Below the pieces are notes generated by a model. That model saw only the letters and a program-made list of their open reading frames with translations, was not told the DNA's origin and ran no database searches. A stretch of 64,000 nt of DNA from Pseudomonas fluorescens (GTDB taxonomy: Bacteria > Pseudomonadota > Gammaproteobacteria > Pseudomonadales > Pseudomonadaceae): NCBI RefSeq assembly GCF_004683905.1, contig NZ_CP038438.1, forward strand, positions 4,278,001 through 4,342,000, given 5' to 3'. Position 1 is the stretch's first letter, and each line of letters begins with the position of its first letter. The position numbers and the translations under genes are program-made. Shown here one piece after another: positions 19,071 to 28,655 of this stretch.

Positions 19071-19106
19071 AGAAGCGCCGCAGGACTATGACTGGTCCCC
19101 TGCGGC
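19071..19106 (-). terminator. Probable terminator or attenuator between cmk and rpsA
   Basis: GCCGCAGG (19077-19084) pairs with CCTGCGGC (19099-19106). On the - strand the stem is followed by CGCTTCTTTT. It lies 9 bp after the cmk stop codon. Confidence 0.6.
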
Positions 19107-19114
19107 CTTCTTGG

Positions 19115-19804
19115 TCACCCGGCGATATCGCGAATGGCGATCTCACTCATGATGCGTTCAAGCACCTGATCGATGGACAACTCCGTGGAATCCAGCTGTA
19201 TCGCATCAGCCGCCGGCTTGAGCGGGGCTACTGCGCGCTGGGTATCACGCTCGTCGCGTGCACGGATCTCATCTAGCAGACTCGACAGACTAACACCCTC
19301 GACTTTGCCCTTCAACTGCAAATATCGGCGGCGCGCCCGTTCCTCGGCACTGGCAGTGAGGAAAATCTTCAGCGGCGCATCCGGAAAAACCACTGTGCCC
19401 ATGTCGCGGCCATCCGCCACCAGGCCCGGCGCTTCCTGGAAAGCACGCTGGCGCTGCAGCAGCGCCTCGCGTACCGCCGGCAATGCGGCCACCTGAGAAG
19501 CGCCGGAGCCGACGCTTTCAGTACGGATGACGTCGCTGACTTCATCGCCTTCCAGAATGATGCGCTGCAGCTGACCGTCGGTCGCCGCGATGAACTGCAC
19601 ATCCAGATGAGCGGCCAGTTTCTTCAGCAGCTCTTCATTGGTCAGGTCGACACCATGGTTGTGCGCAGCGAACGCCAGCAGGCGATACAGCGCACCGGAG
19701 TCCAGCAGATTCCAGCCCAGACGCTTGGCCAGGATCCCGGCGACCGTGCCCTTGCCCGAACCGCTTGGCCCATCGATGGTGATGACCGGTGCAATGTTTT
19801 TCAC
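19115..19804 (-). CDS. cmk: Cytidylate kinase
   Basis: A 229-residue NMP kinase with the P-loop ITIDGPSGSGKGT, the CMP-binding DGRDMGTVVFPDA and the lid ERARRRYLQL. It phosphorylates CMP and dCMP. GTG 19804 is chosen because it overlaps the aroA stop (GTGA) and yields the usual family N-terminus; longer upstream reading would run into the aroA frame. It closes the serC-to-cmk gene run before rpsA. Confidence 0.95.
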   Translation of the reverse strand: MKNIAPVITIDGPSGSGKGTVAGILAKRLGWNLLDSGALYRLLAFAAHNHGVDLTNEELLKKLAAHLDVQFIAATDGQLQRIILEGDEVSDVIRTESVGSGASQVAALPAVREALLQRQRAFQEAPGLVADGRDMGTVVFPDAPLKIFLTASAEERARRRYLQLKGKVEGVSLSSLLDEIRARDERDTQRAVAPLKPAADAIQLDSTELSIDQVLERIMSEIAIRDIAG

Positions 19805-22044
19805 GACTGAGCCTCTTGAGCCACGCGAATGCCGACCTGCGCGCACAGCGCGAGGAAGTTCGGGAACGACGTCGCGACGTTGGCGCAATCATGGATGCGG
19901 ATCGGTGCAGTGGCGCGCAGCGAAGCGACGCTGAAAGCCATCGCGATACGGTGATCACCGTGACCATGCACTTCGCCGCCACCGATCTGGCCGCCATCAA
20001 TGATGATGCCGTCGGGAGTCGGCTGGCATTTGACGCCCAGCGCCAGCAAGCCGTCCGCCATGACTTGAATGCGATCCGATTCCTTGACGCGCAGCTCTTC
20101 GGCACCGGTCAGCACGGTACGACCTTCGGCACACGCCGCCGCCACGAACAGCACCGGGAATTCGTCGATGGCCAGTGGCACCAACGCTTCCGGAATCTCG
20201 ATACCCTTGAGTTTAGCAGCGCGCACACGCAGGTCAGCCACTGGCTCGCCGCCAACTTCACGCTGGTTTTCCAGGGTGATGTCTGCGCCCATCAGACGCA
20301 GGATGTCGATGACGCCGGTACGGGTCGGGTTGATGCCAACGTGCTCCAGCACCAGCTCGGAACCTTCGGCGATCGACGCGGCCACCAGGAAGAACGCCGA
20401 CGACGAGATGTCGCCCGGCACTTCGATATGGGTCGCAGTCAGCTTGCCGCCGGACTCGACCGACGCCGTGGCGCCATCGACGCTTACCGGGTAGCCAAAA
20501 CCGCGCAGCATGCGCTCGGTATGGTCACGGGTCGGCGCCGGCTCGGTCACGGTGGTCTTGCCTTCGGCGTACAGACCCGCCAGCAGCAGGCAGGACTTCA
20601 CCTGAGCACTGGCCATCGGCATGGTGTAGGTCAGCCCCTTGAGTTTGTGCCCGCCACGAATGGTCATCGGCGGACGACCTTCGGCAGCGGTTTCGATCAC
20701 AGCGCCCATTTCACGCAGCGGATTGGCCACACGATTCATCGGACGCTTGGACAGCGACGCATCGCCGGTCAGGGTGCTGTCGAAGTTCTGCGCCGCCAGC
20801 AGGCCGGACAACAGACGCATCGAGGTGCCGGAGTTGCCCAGATAGATCGGACCCGGCGCAGGCTTCAGACCGTGCAGGCCGACGCCGTGAATGGTCACAC
20901 GACCGTGGTGCGGGCCTTCGATGACCACGCCCATGTCGCGAAATGCCTGCAAGGTCGCCAGGGCATCTTCGCCCTCGAGGAAACCTTCAACCTCGGTCAC
21001 GCCTTCGGCCAGCGAGCCGAGCATGATCGAGCGGTGGGAAATCGATTTGTCACCTGGTACGCGAATCCGACCGGACAGGCGGCCACCAGGTTGAGCCAGG
21101 AAAATCAGATCGTTGGAATTCATAGCGTCCACATAGGCCCTGCGGGCCAGGATTTTACTGAAATGCTCGCGGGCAACCCGGGCGCGCGTGAAGACGCCCA
21201 ACAATTGGTGCCCATCCCCTGCATCGACCGCGTCGCGCAAGGCGTCGAGGTCGCTGCGAAATGTATCGAGTGTGCGCAGGACAGCCTCGCGGTTGGCGAG
21301 GAAGATGTCGTGCCACATCACCGGGTCGCTTCCGGCGATTCTTGTGAAATCGCGGAAACCGCCCGCAGCGTAACGGAAGATCTCAAGGTTTTCATTGCGT
21401 TTGGCCAACGAGTCGACCAGACCGAAGGCCAGCAGGTGCGGCAGATGACTGGTCGCGGCCAAAACTTCGTCGTGACGCTCGACCTGCATGTGCTCGACGT
21501 CGGCACCCAGTTCGCGCCACAAGCGATCAACCACCGCCAGTGCGGCCGGGTCGGTCTGCTCGAGCGGCGTCAAAATCACCTTGTGCCGACGGAACAGCTC
21601 AGAGTTGGAAGCTTCCACCCCGCTCTGCTCGGAGCCGGCAATTGGATGGCCCGGCACGAAGCGCGCTGGCATACCGCCAAACGCCTCGGTCGCCGCGCGC
21701 ACCACATTGCCCTTGGCGCTGCCGACATCGGTCAGAATCGCCTGCCCCAGATCAACGCTCGCCAGACGAGCCAGGACTTTCTCCATGGCCAGAATCGGCA
21801 CCGCCAGCTGAATCACGTCGGCGCCCTGACACGCAGCGATCAGGTCTTCTTCACAACGGTCCACCACACCCAACTCGACCGCCAGCTTGCGCGATTGCGG
21901 GTCGAGATCGACCCCGACCACTTCGCGGCAGATACCGCTTTCACGCAAGCCTTTGGCAAACGAACCACCGATCAACCCCAGACCGACCACCACCAGGCGA
22001 CCGATCATAGGTGCAGCAGATTGCAGAGCAGTGACATCACCCAC
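19801..22044 (-). CDS. tyrA-aroA: Fused prephenate dehydrogenase / 3-phosphoshikimate 1-carboxyvinyltransferase
   Basis: A 747-residue fusion. The N-terminal part (about 1-295) is a TyrA dehydrogenase with VVVGLGLIGGSFAK, VPGHPIAGSEQSG and SHLPHLLAFGLVD. The C-terminal part (about 310-747) is EPSP synthase with PGDKSISHRSIMLGSLAEG, GNSGTSMRLLSG, SAQVKSCLLLAG and KESDRI. The first makes 4-hydroxyphenylpyruvate for tyrosine, the second is the sixth shikimate step. The fusion is characteristic of Pseudomonas and relatives. GTG 22044 overlaps hisC by 8 bp; ATG 22008 (MIGRLVVVGLG) is an alternative start giving 735 residues. The EPSPS Gly in GNSGTS, where class I glyphosate tolerance changes occur, is unaltered. 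Confidence 0.95.
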   Translation of the reverse strand: MGDVTALQSAAPMIGRLVVVGLGLIGGSFAKGLRESGICREVVGVDLDPQSRKLAVELGVVDRCEEDLIAACQGADVIQLAVPILAMEKVLARLASVDLGQAILTDVGSAKGNVVRAATEAFGGMPARFVPGHPIAGSEQSGVEASNSELFRRHKVILTPLEQTDPAALAVVDRLWRELGADVEHMQVERHDEVLAATSHLPHLLAFGLVDSLAKRNENLEIFRYAAGGFRDFTRIAGSDPVMWHDIFLANREAVLRTLDTFRSDLDALRDAVDAGDGHQLLGVFTRARVAREHFSKILARRAYVDAMNSNDLIFLAQPGGRLSGRIRVPGDKSISHRSIMLGSLAEGVTEVEGFLEGEDALATLQAFRDMGVVIEGPHHGRVTIHGVGLHGLKPAPGPIYLGNSGTSMRLLSGLLAAQNFDSTLTGDASLSKRPMNRVANPLREMGAVIETAAEGRPPMTIRGGHKLKGLTYTMPMASAQVKSCLLLAGLYAEGKTTVTEPAPTRDHTERMLRGFGYPVSVDGATASVESGGKLTATHIEVPGDISSSAFFLVAASIAEGSELVLEHVGINPTRTGVIDILRLMGADITLENQREVGGEPVADLRVRAAKLKGIEIPEALVPLAIDEFPVLFVAAACAEGRTVLTGAEELRVKESDRIQVMADGLLALGVKCQPTPDGIIIDGGQIGGGEVHGHGDHRIAMAFSVASLRATAPIRIHDCANVATSFPNFLALCAQVGIRVAQEAQS

Positions 22045-23149
22045 GAGCCAGAACCTTACGCAGCGCTTCGAGGAAGCGGCTGTTTTCCGCCGGCAGACCG
22101 ATAGTCACCCGCAGGTGGTTCGGCATGCCGTAATTGGCCACCGGACGCACAATCACGCCTTCACGCAGCAGCCCCTGGAAAATCGGCGCAGCGACCTGAC
22201 CAAGATCGACGCAGATGAAGTTGCCTTTGGACTCGATCCAACTCAGACCCAACTCACGGAACCCCGCCTGCAGTTGCTGCATGCCGGATTCGTTGAGCTG
22301 ACGGCTTTGCGCCAGATACTCTTCGTCTTTCAGCGCCGCACAGGCCGCGGCCAGGGCCAGGCTGTTGACGTTGAACGGCTGGCGCACGCGGTTCAGCACG
22401 TCCGCTACTACCGCAGTGGACAGGCCATAACCGACGCGCAGCGCCGCCAGACCGTAGGCCTTGGAGAACGTGCGCGATACCAGCAGATTCGGGTACGCCG
22501 CGAGGAAATCCAGACCGTCCGGCAGATCACTGCCTTCGGCGTATTCGATGTACGCCTCGTCCAGCACCACCAGGACGTGCTCCGGCACGTCCTGCAGAAA
22601 CTCGTCCAGCGCTTCGGCGCCGAACCAGGTACCGGTCGGGTTGTTCGGATTGGCGATGAACACCACGCGGGTGTTGGCGTCGATGGCCGCAAGCATCGCA
22701 GGCAGGTCATGCCCCCAGTCTTTGGCCGGAACCACTTTGGCCTGCGCACCGACAGCCTGGGTGGCGATCGGGTAGACAGCGAACGCGTGCTCACTGAACA
22801 CGGCGTTCAGGCCCGGCGCCAGATAGGCGCGCGCCACCAGCTCAAGAATATCGTTGGAGCCGTTGCCTAGGGTCACCTGGTTCAGCTCGACGCGGCACTG
22901 CTCGGCCAACAGCGATTTCAGCGCGAAGCCGTTGCCGTCCGGATAGCGGGTCAGCTCGGCCAGTTCTTCGCGGATCGCCGCCAAGGCTTTCGGACTGGCG
23001 CCCAGCGGATTTTCGTTGCTTGCCAGTTTGACGATTTTCGCCGGATCCAGATCCAGCTCGCGCGCCAGTTCGTCCACAGGCTTGCCCGGAACGTACGGCG
23101 AAAGTTGTTGCACGCCCGGCTGTGCCAGAGCGAGGAAGTTGCCACTCAT
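22037..23149 (-). CDS. hisC: Histidinol-phosphate/aromatic aminotransferase
   Basis: A 370-residue fold-type I PLP aminotransferase: KLASNENPLG, FIANPNNPTGTW, VLDEAYIEYA and the PLP lysine in SRTFSKAYGLAALRVGYG. Its place between pheA and tyrA suggests it works as an aromatic-acid aminotransferase (phenylpyruvate or 4-hydroxyphenylpyruvate), as proposed for Pseudomonas hisC2, though histidinol-phosphate activity is not excluded. Confidence 0.93.
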   Translation of the reverse strand: MSGNFLALAQPGVQQLSPYVPGKPVDELARELDLDPAKIVKLASNENPLGASPKALAAIREELAELTRYPDGNGFALKSLLAEQCRVELNQVTLGNGSNDILELVARAYLAPGLNAVFSEHAFAVYPIATQAVGAQAKVVPAKDWGHDLPAMLAAIDANTRVVFIANPNNPTGTWFGAEALDEFLQDVPEHVLVVLDEAYIEYAEGSDLPDGLDFLAAYPNLLVSRTFSKAYGLAALRVGYGLSTAVVADVLNRVRQPFNVNSLALAAACAALKDEEYLAQSRQLNESGMQQLQAGFRELGLSWIESKGNFICVDLGQVAAPIFQGLLREGVIVRPVANYGMPNHLRVTIGLPAENSRFLEALRKVLARG

Positions 23150-23162
23150 TTGCTACCGCCCC

Positions 23163-24257
23163 TTAGAGAACTGCTTTCGGGTAGGAACCCAGCACTTTGA
23201 GTGCTACTGCTTCCTGACTGATCTTTTCCAGCACACCTTTGATCAGCGGATCACGGTGATGGCCGACAAAGTCGATGAAGAACACGTAGGTCCATTTGCC
23301 GCTGCGCGACGGACGGGTTTCGATCCGGGTCAGGTCGATCCCGTTGTCATGGAACGGCACCAGCAGCTCGTGAAGCGCGCCAGGCTTGTTGCTCATCGAG
23401 ACGATGATCGAAGTCTTGTCGTCGCCGGTCGGCGGCACTTCCTGGTTACCGATCATCAGGAAGCGCGTCGAGTTGTCCGGACGGTCTTCGATCTTCTCGG
23501 CCAGACGCGTCAGGCCGTACAAACCTGCGGCCATGTCACCGGCAATCGCCGCCGAATTCCACTCACCTTTGACCCGCTTGGCCGCTTCGGCATTGCTCGA
23601 CACCGCCACGCGCTCGACATTCGGGTAATGCGCGTCCAGCCACTTGCGGCACTGGGCCAGCGACTGCGCGTGGGAGTAGATGCGGCTGATGCTGTCGGTC
23701 TTGGTGTTTTCGCCGACCAACAGGTGGTGGTGGATGCGCAGCTCGACTTCACCGCAGATCACCATGTCGTGTTCGAGGAAGCTGTCGAGGGTGTGGTTGA
23801 CCGCACCTTCGGTGGAGTTCTCCACCGGCACCACGCCGAAGTTCACCGCACCCGCAGCCACTTCACGGAACACTTCGTCGATCGCCGCCATCGGCTTGCT
23901 GATCACCGCGTGGCCGAAGTGCTTCATGGCCGCCGCCTGGGTGAAGGTGCCCTCAGGGCCGAGGTAAGCCACTTTTAGCGGCTGCTCGAGCGCCAGGCAC
24001 GAGGACATGATTTCGCGGAACAACCGCGCCATCTCTTCGTTCCCCAGCGGCCCCTGATTGCGCTCCATCACCCGCTTGAGCACCTGAGCTTCACGCTCGG
24101 GACGATAGAACACCGGCACTTCGCCTTCGGCCAGCGAGGCCATCTTTACTCGCGCAACTTCCTGGGCGCAGCGGGCGCGTTCGCTGATCAGCTCGAGGAC
24201 CTTGCTGTCCAGAGCGTCGATGCGAACGCGCAGTGCCTTGAGTTCTTGCTCGGACAT
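23163..24257 (-). CDS. pheA: Bifunctional chorismate mutase / prephenate dehydratase
   Basis: A 364-residue protein with an AroQ chorismate mutase domain at 1-90 (LRVRIDALDSKVLELISERA), prephenate dehydratase at about 92-270 (VAYLGPEGTFTQAAA, VVPVENSTEGAVN, TRFLMIGNQ) and a C-terminal ACT domain (GALHELLVPF; IETRPSRSGKWTY) for phenylalanine feedback inhibition. The ATG overlaps the serC stop by one base (TGATG), so translation is probably coupled. Confidence 0.96.
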   Translation of the reverse strand: MSEQELKALRVRIDALDSKVLELISERARCAQEVARVKMASLAEGEVPVFYRPEREAQVLKRVMERNQGPLGNEEMARLFREIMSSCLALEQPLKVAYLGPEGTFTQAAAMKHFGHAVISKPMAAIDEVFREVAAGAVNFGVVPVENSTEGAVNHTLDSFLEHDMVICGEVELRIHHHLLVGENTKTDSISRIYSHAQSLAQCRKWLDAHYPNVERVAVSSNAEAAKRVKGEWNSAAIAGDMAAGLYGLTRLAEKIEDRPDNSTRFLMIGNQEVPPTGDDKTSIIVSMSNKPGALHELLVPFHDNGIDLTRIETRPSRSGKWTYVFFIDFVGHHRDPLIKGVLEKISQEAVALKVLGSYPKAVL

Positions 24258-25348
24258 CAGCCGTGTTCCTTCTCGAATTCAGCCATGTACGCCACCAGCG
24301 CGTTGACGGCGTTGATGTCGACGGCGTTGTAGATGGAGGCGCGCATGCCGCCCACGGAGCGGTGGCCCTTGAGGTTGAGCAGACCGCGCTCGTCGGCACC
24401 GGCGAGGAACGGCTTGTCCAGGCGATCGTCAGCCAGACGGAATGGCACGTTCATCCACGAGCGGTCCGACTTGTTGATCGGGTTGCTGTAGAGACCGCTG
24501 GCATCGATGAAGTCATACAGCGTGCGCTGCTTGACATCATTCAGTTTAGCGATCGCTTCAACGCCGCCCTGCTCTTTCAGCCACTGGAACACCAGACCTG
24601 ACAAGTACCAGGCCAGGGTCGGCGGCGTGTTGTACATCGAACCGTTGTCGGCCGCGACCTTGTAGTCGAGCATGGTCGGGCACAGCGACCGAGCCCTGCC
24701 CAGCAGGTCTTCGCGAATGATGTTGACGACAATACCGCTCGGGCCGATGTTCTTCTGTGCGCCGGCGTAGATCATGCCGAAACGCGAGATGTCGACCGGA
24801 CGCGAGAGGATGTCCGAAGACATGTCGGCGACCAACGGCACATCACCGGTTTCCGGGATCCACTGGAATTCCAGACCGCCGATGGTTTCGTTCGGCGCGT
24901 AGTGAACGTAAGCGGCGTCTTTCGACAGATTCCACTCATTCTGGCCCGGAATGGCGAAATAGTCGTAAGGCTTGGCGGTGGCGGCAACGTTGACGTGGCC
25001 GTAGCGCGAGGCTTCTTCGATGGCTTTCTGCGACCAGATACCGGTGTCGATATAGTCGGCGCTGCCGCCTTCAGGCAGCAGGTTCAGCGGAATCTGCGCA
25101 AACTGCTGGCTGGCGCCGCCTTGCAGAAACAGCACTTTATAGTTCGACGGGATATTCAGCAGGTCACGCAGGTCCTGCTCGGCCTGAGTAGCAATGGACA
25201 CGAACTCATCACTGCGATGGCTCATTTCCATGACCGACAGACCCTTGCCATGCCAATCAAGGAGTTCACCCTGGGCACGTTGCAGGACAGCTTCAGGAAG
25301 CGCCGCAGGACCGGCACAGAAGTTATAGGCTCGCTTGCTCACATCCAA
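24257..25348 (-). CDS. serC: Phosphoserine aminotransferase
   Basis: A 363-residue PLP enzyme: YNFCAGPAALP at the N-terminus, LQGGASQQFAQIP, VADMSSDILSRP and the PLP lysine in YAGAQKNIGPSG. It converts 3-phosphohydroxypyruvate to phosphoserine and also serves the PLP pathway. It heads the serC-pheA-hisC-tyrA/aroA-cmk run and is separated from gyrA by a terminator and a palindrome pair. Confidence 0.97.
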   Translation of the reverse strand: MDVSKRAYNFCAGPAALPEAVLQRAQGELLDWHGKGLSVMEMSHRSDEFVSIATQAEQDLRDLLNIPSNYKVLFLQGGASQQFAQIPLNLLPEGGSADYIDTGIWSQKAIEEASRYGHVNVAATAKPYDYFAIPGQNEWNLSKDAAYVHYAPNETIGGLEFQWIPETGDVPLVADMSSDILSRPVDISRFGMIYAGAQKNIGPSGIVVNIIREDLLGRARSLCPTMLDYKVAADNGSMYNTPPTLAWYLSGLVFQWLKEQGGVEAIAKLNDVKQRTLYDFIDASGLYSNPINKSDRSWMNVPFRLADDRLDKPFLAGADERGLLNLKGHRSVGGMRASIYNAVDINAVNALVAYMAEFEKEHG

Positions 25349-25403
25349 TCTCGCTCTGATTTGGTGGTATCACGCATTACATCATCAGCCGACACAAATC
25401 GAA

Positions 25404-25493
25404 TGTGGGAGCGGGCTTGCTCGCGAAAGCGGTTGGACTGGCGACATCGTCATTGAATGTCAGTCCCTCTTCGCGAGCAAGCCCGCTCCCACA
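25404..25493. repeat. REP-like inverted pair (GGGAGCGGGCTTGC family)
   Basis: TGTGGGAGCGGGCTTGCTCG and its reverse complement face each other about 45 bp apart, in the 226-bp gap between serC and gyrA. Confidence 0.85.
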
Positions 25494-25531
25494 CTGGATC
25501 TTCATGGGTGTCGAAATTTCATACCGGACAA

Positions 25532-25562
25532 ATAACAAGGGGGCGAATTTTCATCCGCCCCC
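25532..25562 (-). terminator. Rho-independent terminator of gyrA
   Basis: GGGGGCG (25539-25545) pairs with CGCCCCC (25556-25562) around a 10-base loop. On the - strand TTGTTATTT follows. It lies 12 bp beyond the gyrA stop. Confidence 0.8.
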
Positions 25563-25574
25563 TCGCTTGTCCGC

Positions 25575-28229
25575 TTATTCCTGCGGCTCTTCGTCAGCTG
25601 CGGCGTCGAGTTGCTGGTCCTCGGCAACGTCGTCGATCACGACATCCCCCTCGAACCCGGCACCCTCTTCACCTTCAAGCTCTTCGCCTTCGACTTCCGA
25701 CGGCTCCTGAACCCGCTCCAGACCGACCAGGGTTTCGTCCTTGGCCAGTTTGATCAAGGTCACGCCCTGGGTGTTACGGCCCAGGCTCGACACTTCGTCG
25801 ACACGGGTGCGCACCAGAGTGCCCTGATCGGAGATCAGCATGATTTCTTCGCCGTCGAGCACCTGCACCGCACCGACCAGACGGCCGTTACGCTCGTTGC
25901 TAACCATGGCGATCACGCCCTGGCCGCCACGTTTGTACTCAGGGAACTCGGTGATCGCGGTACGCTTGCCATAACCACGCTCGGAAGCGGTGAGAATCTG
26001 GCTGCCTTCTTCCGGGATCAGCATCGAAATCAGCTTCTGCCCTTCCGGCAGACGCATGCCGCGTACACCACGGGCGGTACGGCCCATGGCACGCACGTCG
26101 GACTCTTTGAAGCGCGTTACCTTGCCGCCATCGGAGAACAGCATCACTTCGCGCTCGCCATCGGTGATGGCCGCAGAGATCAGCACGTCGCCTTCGTCCA
26201 GCTCCAGCGCGATCAGACCGACGCTGCGCTGACGGCTGAAGGATTCCAGCGGGGTCTTCTTCACGGTGCCGTTGGCGGTCGCCATGAAGATGTAGTGACC
26301 TTCGGTGTATTCCTCGACCGGCAGCATGGTGGTGATGTATTCACCGTCATCCAGCGGCAGCAGGTTGACCAGCGGGCGACCACGGGCGGCGCGGGACGCT
26401 TCCGGAATTTCGTAAGTCTTCAGCCAGTACACCTTGCCCTTGCTGGAGAACAGCAGGAGGGTGGTGTGACTGTTGGCCACCAGCAGGTGAGCGATGTAGT
26501 CCTCATCCTTGACGCCGGTCGCCGATTTGCCTTTGCCGCCACGACGCTGAGCCTGGTACGCAGCCAGCGGCTGAGTCTTGGCGTAGCCACCGTGGGAGAT
26601 GGTCACGACGCGCTCTTCTTCCGGGATCATGTCGCCCAGGGTCAGGTCGAGACGCGCATCGAGAATCTCGGTGCGACGCACGTCGCCGTATTCGGCGCGG
26701 ATCACTTCCAGCTCTTCGCGGATCACTTCCATCAGGCGCACGGCGCTGTTGAGGATGCGGATCAGCTCGCCGATCTGGTTGAGAATCTCTTGATACTCGG
26801 CCAGCAGCTTCTCGTGTTCCAGACCGGTCAGACGGTGCAGACGCAGTTCCAGAATGGCTTGCGCCTGCTCTGGCGACAGGAAGTACTTGCCTTCACGCAG
26901 ACCGTATTGCGGATCGAGGTTCTCCGGACGGCACGAATCGGCGCCGGCACGTTCCACCATCGCCACCACCGCCGAGGATTCCCAAGGGGTGCTGACCAGC
27001 GCTTCCTTGGCTTCCGACGGGGTCGGCGAGGCCTTGATCAGGGCGATCACCGGGTCGATGTTCGACAGGGCAACGGCCTGACCTTCAAGGATGTGACCAC
27101 GCTCGCGGGCCTTGCGCAGTTCGAATACGGTACGACGGGTGACCACTTCGCGACGGTGACGGACGAAGGCTTCCAGCAGATCCTTGAGGTTCAGGATGCG
27201 CGGACGGCCGTCGATCAGCGCGACGATGTTGATGCCGAATACCGATTGCAGCTGGGTCTGGGCGTAGAGGTTATTGAGGATCACCTCAGGCACTTCGCCG
27301 CGACGCAGTTCGATCACGACGCGCATACCGTCCTTGTCGGACTCGTCGCGCAGCTCGGTGATGCCTTCGAGTTTCTTCTCTTTGACCAGCTCGGCGATCT
27401 TCTCGATCAGACGCGCCTTGTTCAGCTGGTAAGGGAGTTCGGTGATGACGATCTGCTGACGACCACCGACCTTGTCGATGTCTTCGATGATCGAACGGGC
27501 ACGCATGTAAATGCGGCCGCGACCGGTACGGTAGGCTTCGATGATGCCGGCACGACCGTTGATGATCGCGGCCGTCGGGAAGTCCGGACCGGGGATGTAT
27601 TGCATCAGCTCATCGACGGTCAGCTCTGGGTTGTCGATGAGGGCCAGGCAACCGTCGATGACTTCACCGAGGTTGTGCGGCGGAATATTGGTCGCCATGC
27701 CCACGGCGATACCGCTGGAACCGTTGACCAGCAGGTTCGGGATGCGCGTCGGCATCACCGCCGGGATCATTTCGGTGCCGTCGTAGTTCGGCACCCAGTC
27801 CACGGTTTCTTTATGCAGGTCGGCCAGCAGCTCGTGCGCCAGCTTGGTCATGCGCACTTCGGTGTATCGCATGGCCGCGGCGTTGTCGCCGTCGACCGAA
27901 CCGAAGTTGCCCTGACCGTCAACCAGCAGGTAGCGCAGGGAGAAAGGCTGAGCCATGCGGACGATGGTGTCGTACACCGCGGTATCACCGTGCGGGTGAT
28001 ACTTACCGATCACGTCACCGACAACACGGGCAGATTTCTTGTACGGCTTGTTGAAGTCGTTGCCCAGCTCGCTCATCGCGAACAGTACGCGACGGTGCAC
28101 GGGCTTGAGGCCATCGCGCGCATCCGGCAGTGCACGGCCGACGATTACGCTCATCGCGTAGTCGAGGTAGGACTGTTTCAGCTCGTCTTCGATATTGACC
28201 GGGAGGATTTCTTTGGCCAGTTCGCCCAT
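25575..28229 (-). CDS. gyrA: DNA gyrase subunit A
   Basis: An 884-residue type IIA topoisomerase subunit. ATG 28229 (MGELAKEILPVN) is the start; the open frame upstream lacks homology. Catalytic Tyr is in AMRYTEVRM, the GyrA box is AQRRGGKG in the C-terminal domain, and the C-terminus is acidic. The quinolone-resistance region reads HPHGDTAVYD: Thr83 and Asp87 are the residues of quinolone-susceptible Pseudomonas. The gene is upstream of serC with its own terminator. Confidence 0.98.
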   Translation of the reverse strand: MGELAKEILPVNIEDELKQSYLDYAMSVIVGRALPDARDGLKPVHRRVLFAMSELGNDFNKPYKKSARVVGDVIGKYHPHGDTAVYDTIVRMAQPFSLRYLLVDGQGNFGSVDGDNAAAMRYTEVRMTKLAHELLADLHKETVDWVPNYDGTEMIPAVMPTRIPNLLVNGSSGIAVGMATNIPPHNLGEVIDGCLALIDNPELTVDELMQYIPGPDFPTAAIINGRAGIIEAYRTGRGRIYMRARSIIEDIDKVGGRQQIVITELPYQLNKARLIEKIAELVKEKKLEGITELRDESDKDGMRVVIELRRGEVPEVILNNLYAQTQLQSVFGINIVALIDGRPRILNLKDLLEAFVRHRREVVTRRTVFELRKARERGHILEGQAVALSNIDPVIALIKASPTPSEAKEALVSTPWESSAVVAMVERAGADSCRPENLDPQYGLREGKYFLSPEQAQAILELRLHRLTGLEHEKLLAEYQEILNQIGELIRILNSAVRLMEVIREELEVIRAEYGDVRRTEILDARLDLTLGDMIPEEERVVTISHGGYAKTQPLAAYQAQRRGGKGKSATGVKDEDYIAHLLVANSHTTLLLFSSKGKVYWLKTYEIPEASRAARGRPLVNLLPLDDGEYITTMLPVEEYTEGHYIFMATANGTVKKTPLESFSRQRSVGLIALELDEGDVLISAAITDGEREVMLFSDGGKVTRFKESDVRAMGRTARGVRGMRLPEGQKLISMLIPEEGSQILTASERGYGKRTAITEFPEYKRGGQGVIAMVSNERNGRLVGAVQVLDGEEIMLISDQGTLVRTRVDEVSSLGRNTQGVTLIKLAKDETLVGLERVQEPSEVEGEELEGEEGAGFEGDVVIDDVAEDQQLDAAADEEPQE

Positions 28230-28556
28230 GAGAAGCCTGATTCCTTTTTCTGGTGAAACTTCGTCATATCCATATGGGATGTACGAAGCTCGTCGGGGCA
28301 GGCTGAGTGCCATGCGCCGACTTACGACAAATCAACAATTCGGACCGTGGATTTGCGCAGTAAAGACAGCTCCGTGAAGCTGCCTCGGAAAACGCCGGAT
28401 GTTATCACAAGAGCCGCCACGCACCTATCCCCCAGATGCGCATGGAGCATAGTTAGTTGACCGATGACAGGCGTAAAGGGGACGAGAGAGGCTCAGAGCT
28501 TCTTTGAATGCAGATTTGGGGCTTGGTTTGGAGATGTTTATTGACTTTGACGGCCC
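28230..28556. other. gyrA leader/promoter region, no gene seen
   Basis: About 330 bp between the gyrA start and a palindrome pair. It should hold the gyrA promoter on the - strand. A TTGTGATAACAT stretch (- strand, around 28398-28409) could be part of one, but no full pair of hexamers is convincing. No further ORF is supported. Confidence 0.4.
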
Positions 28557-28630
28557 CATCGCGAGCAGGCTCACTCCTACAGGGTTTGCGTTCGACACCA
28601 ATCAATGTAGGAGCCAGCCTGCTGGCGATG
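28557..28630. repeat. REP-like inverted pair (TGTAGGAG family)
   Basis: CATCGCGAGCAGGCTCACTC and an imperfect complement ending TGCTGGCGATG, about 23 bp apart, directly behind the mtnA stop codon. Confidence 0.75.
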
Positions 28631-28655
28631 GCGTCCTTTCAGACGCCACAGCCCA

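Noticed and set aside
19789..22104. 771-codon open frame on the + strand
   Set aside because: Antisense of the tyrA-aroA fusion; low-complexity Arg/Gln/His-rich translation typical of a shadow frame.
25611..28256. 881-codon open frame on the + strand
   Set aside because: Antisense of gyrA; composition is biased and no motif is present.
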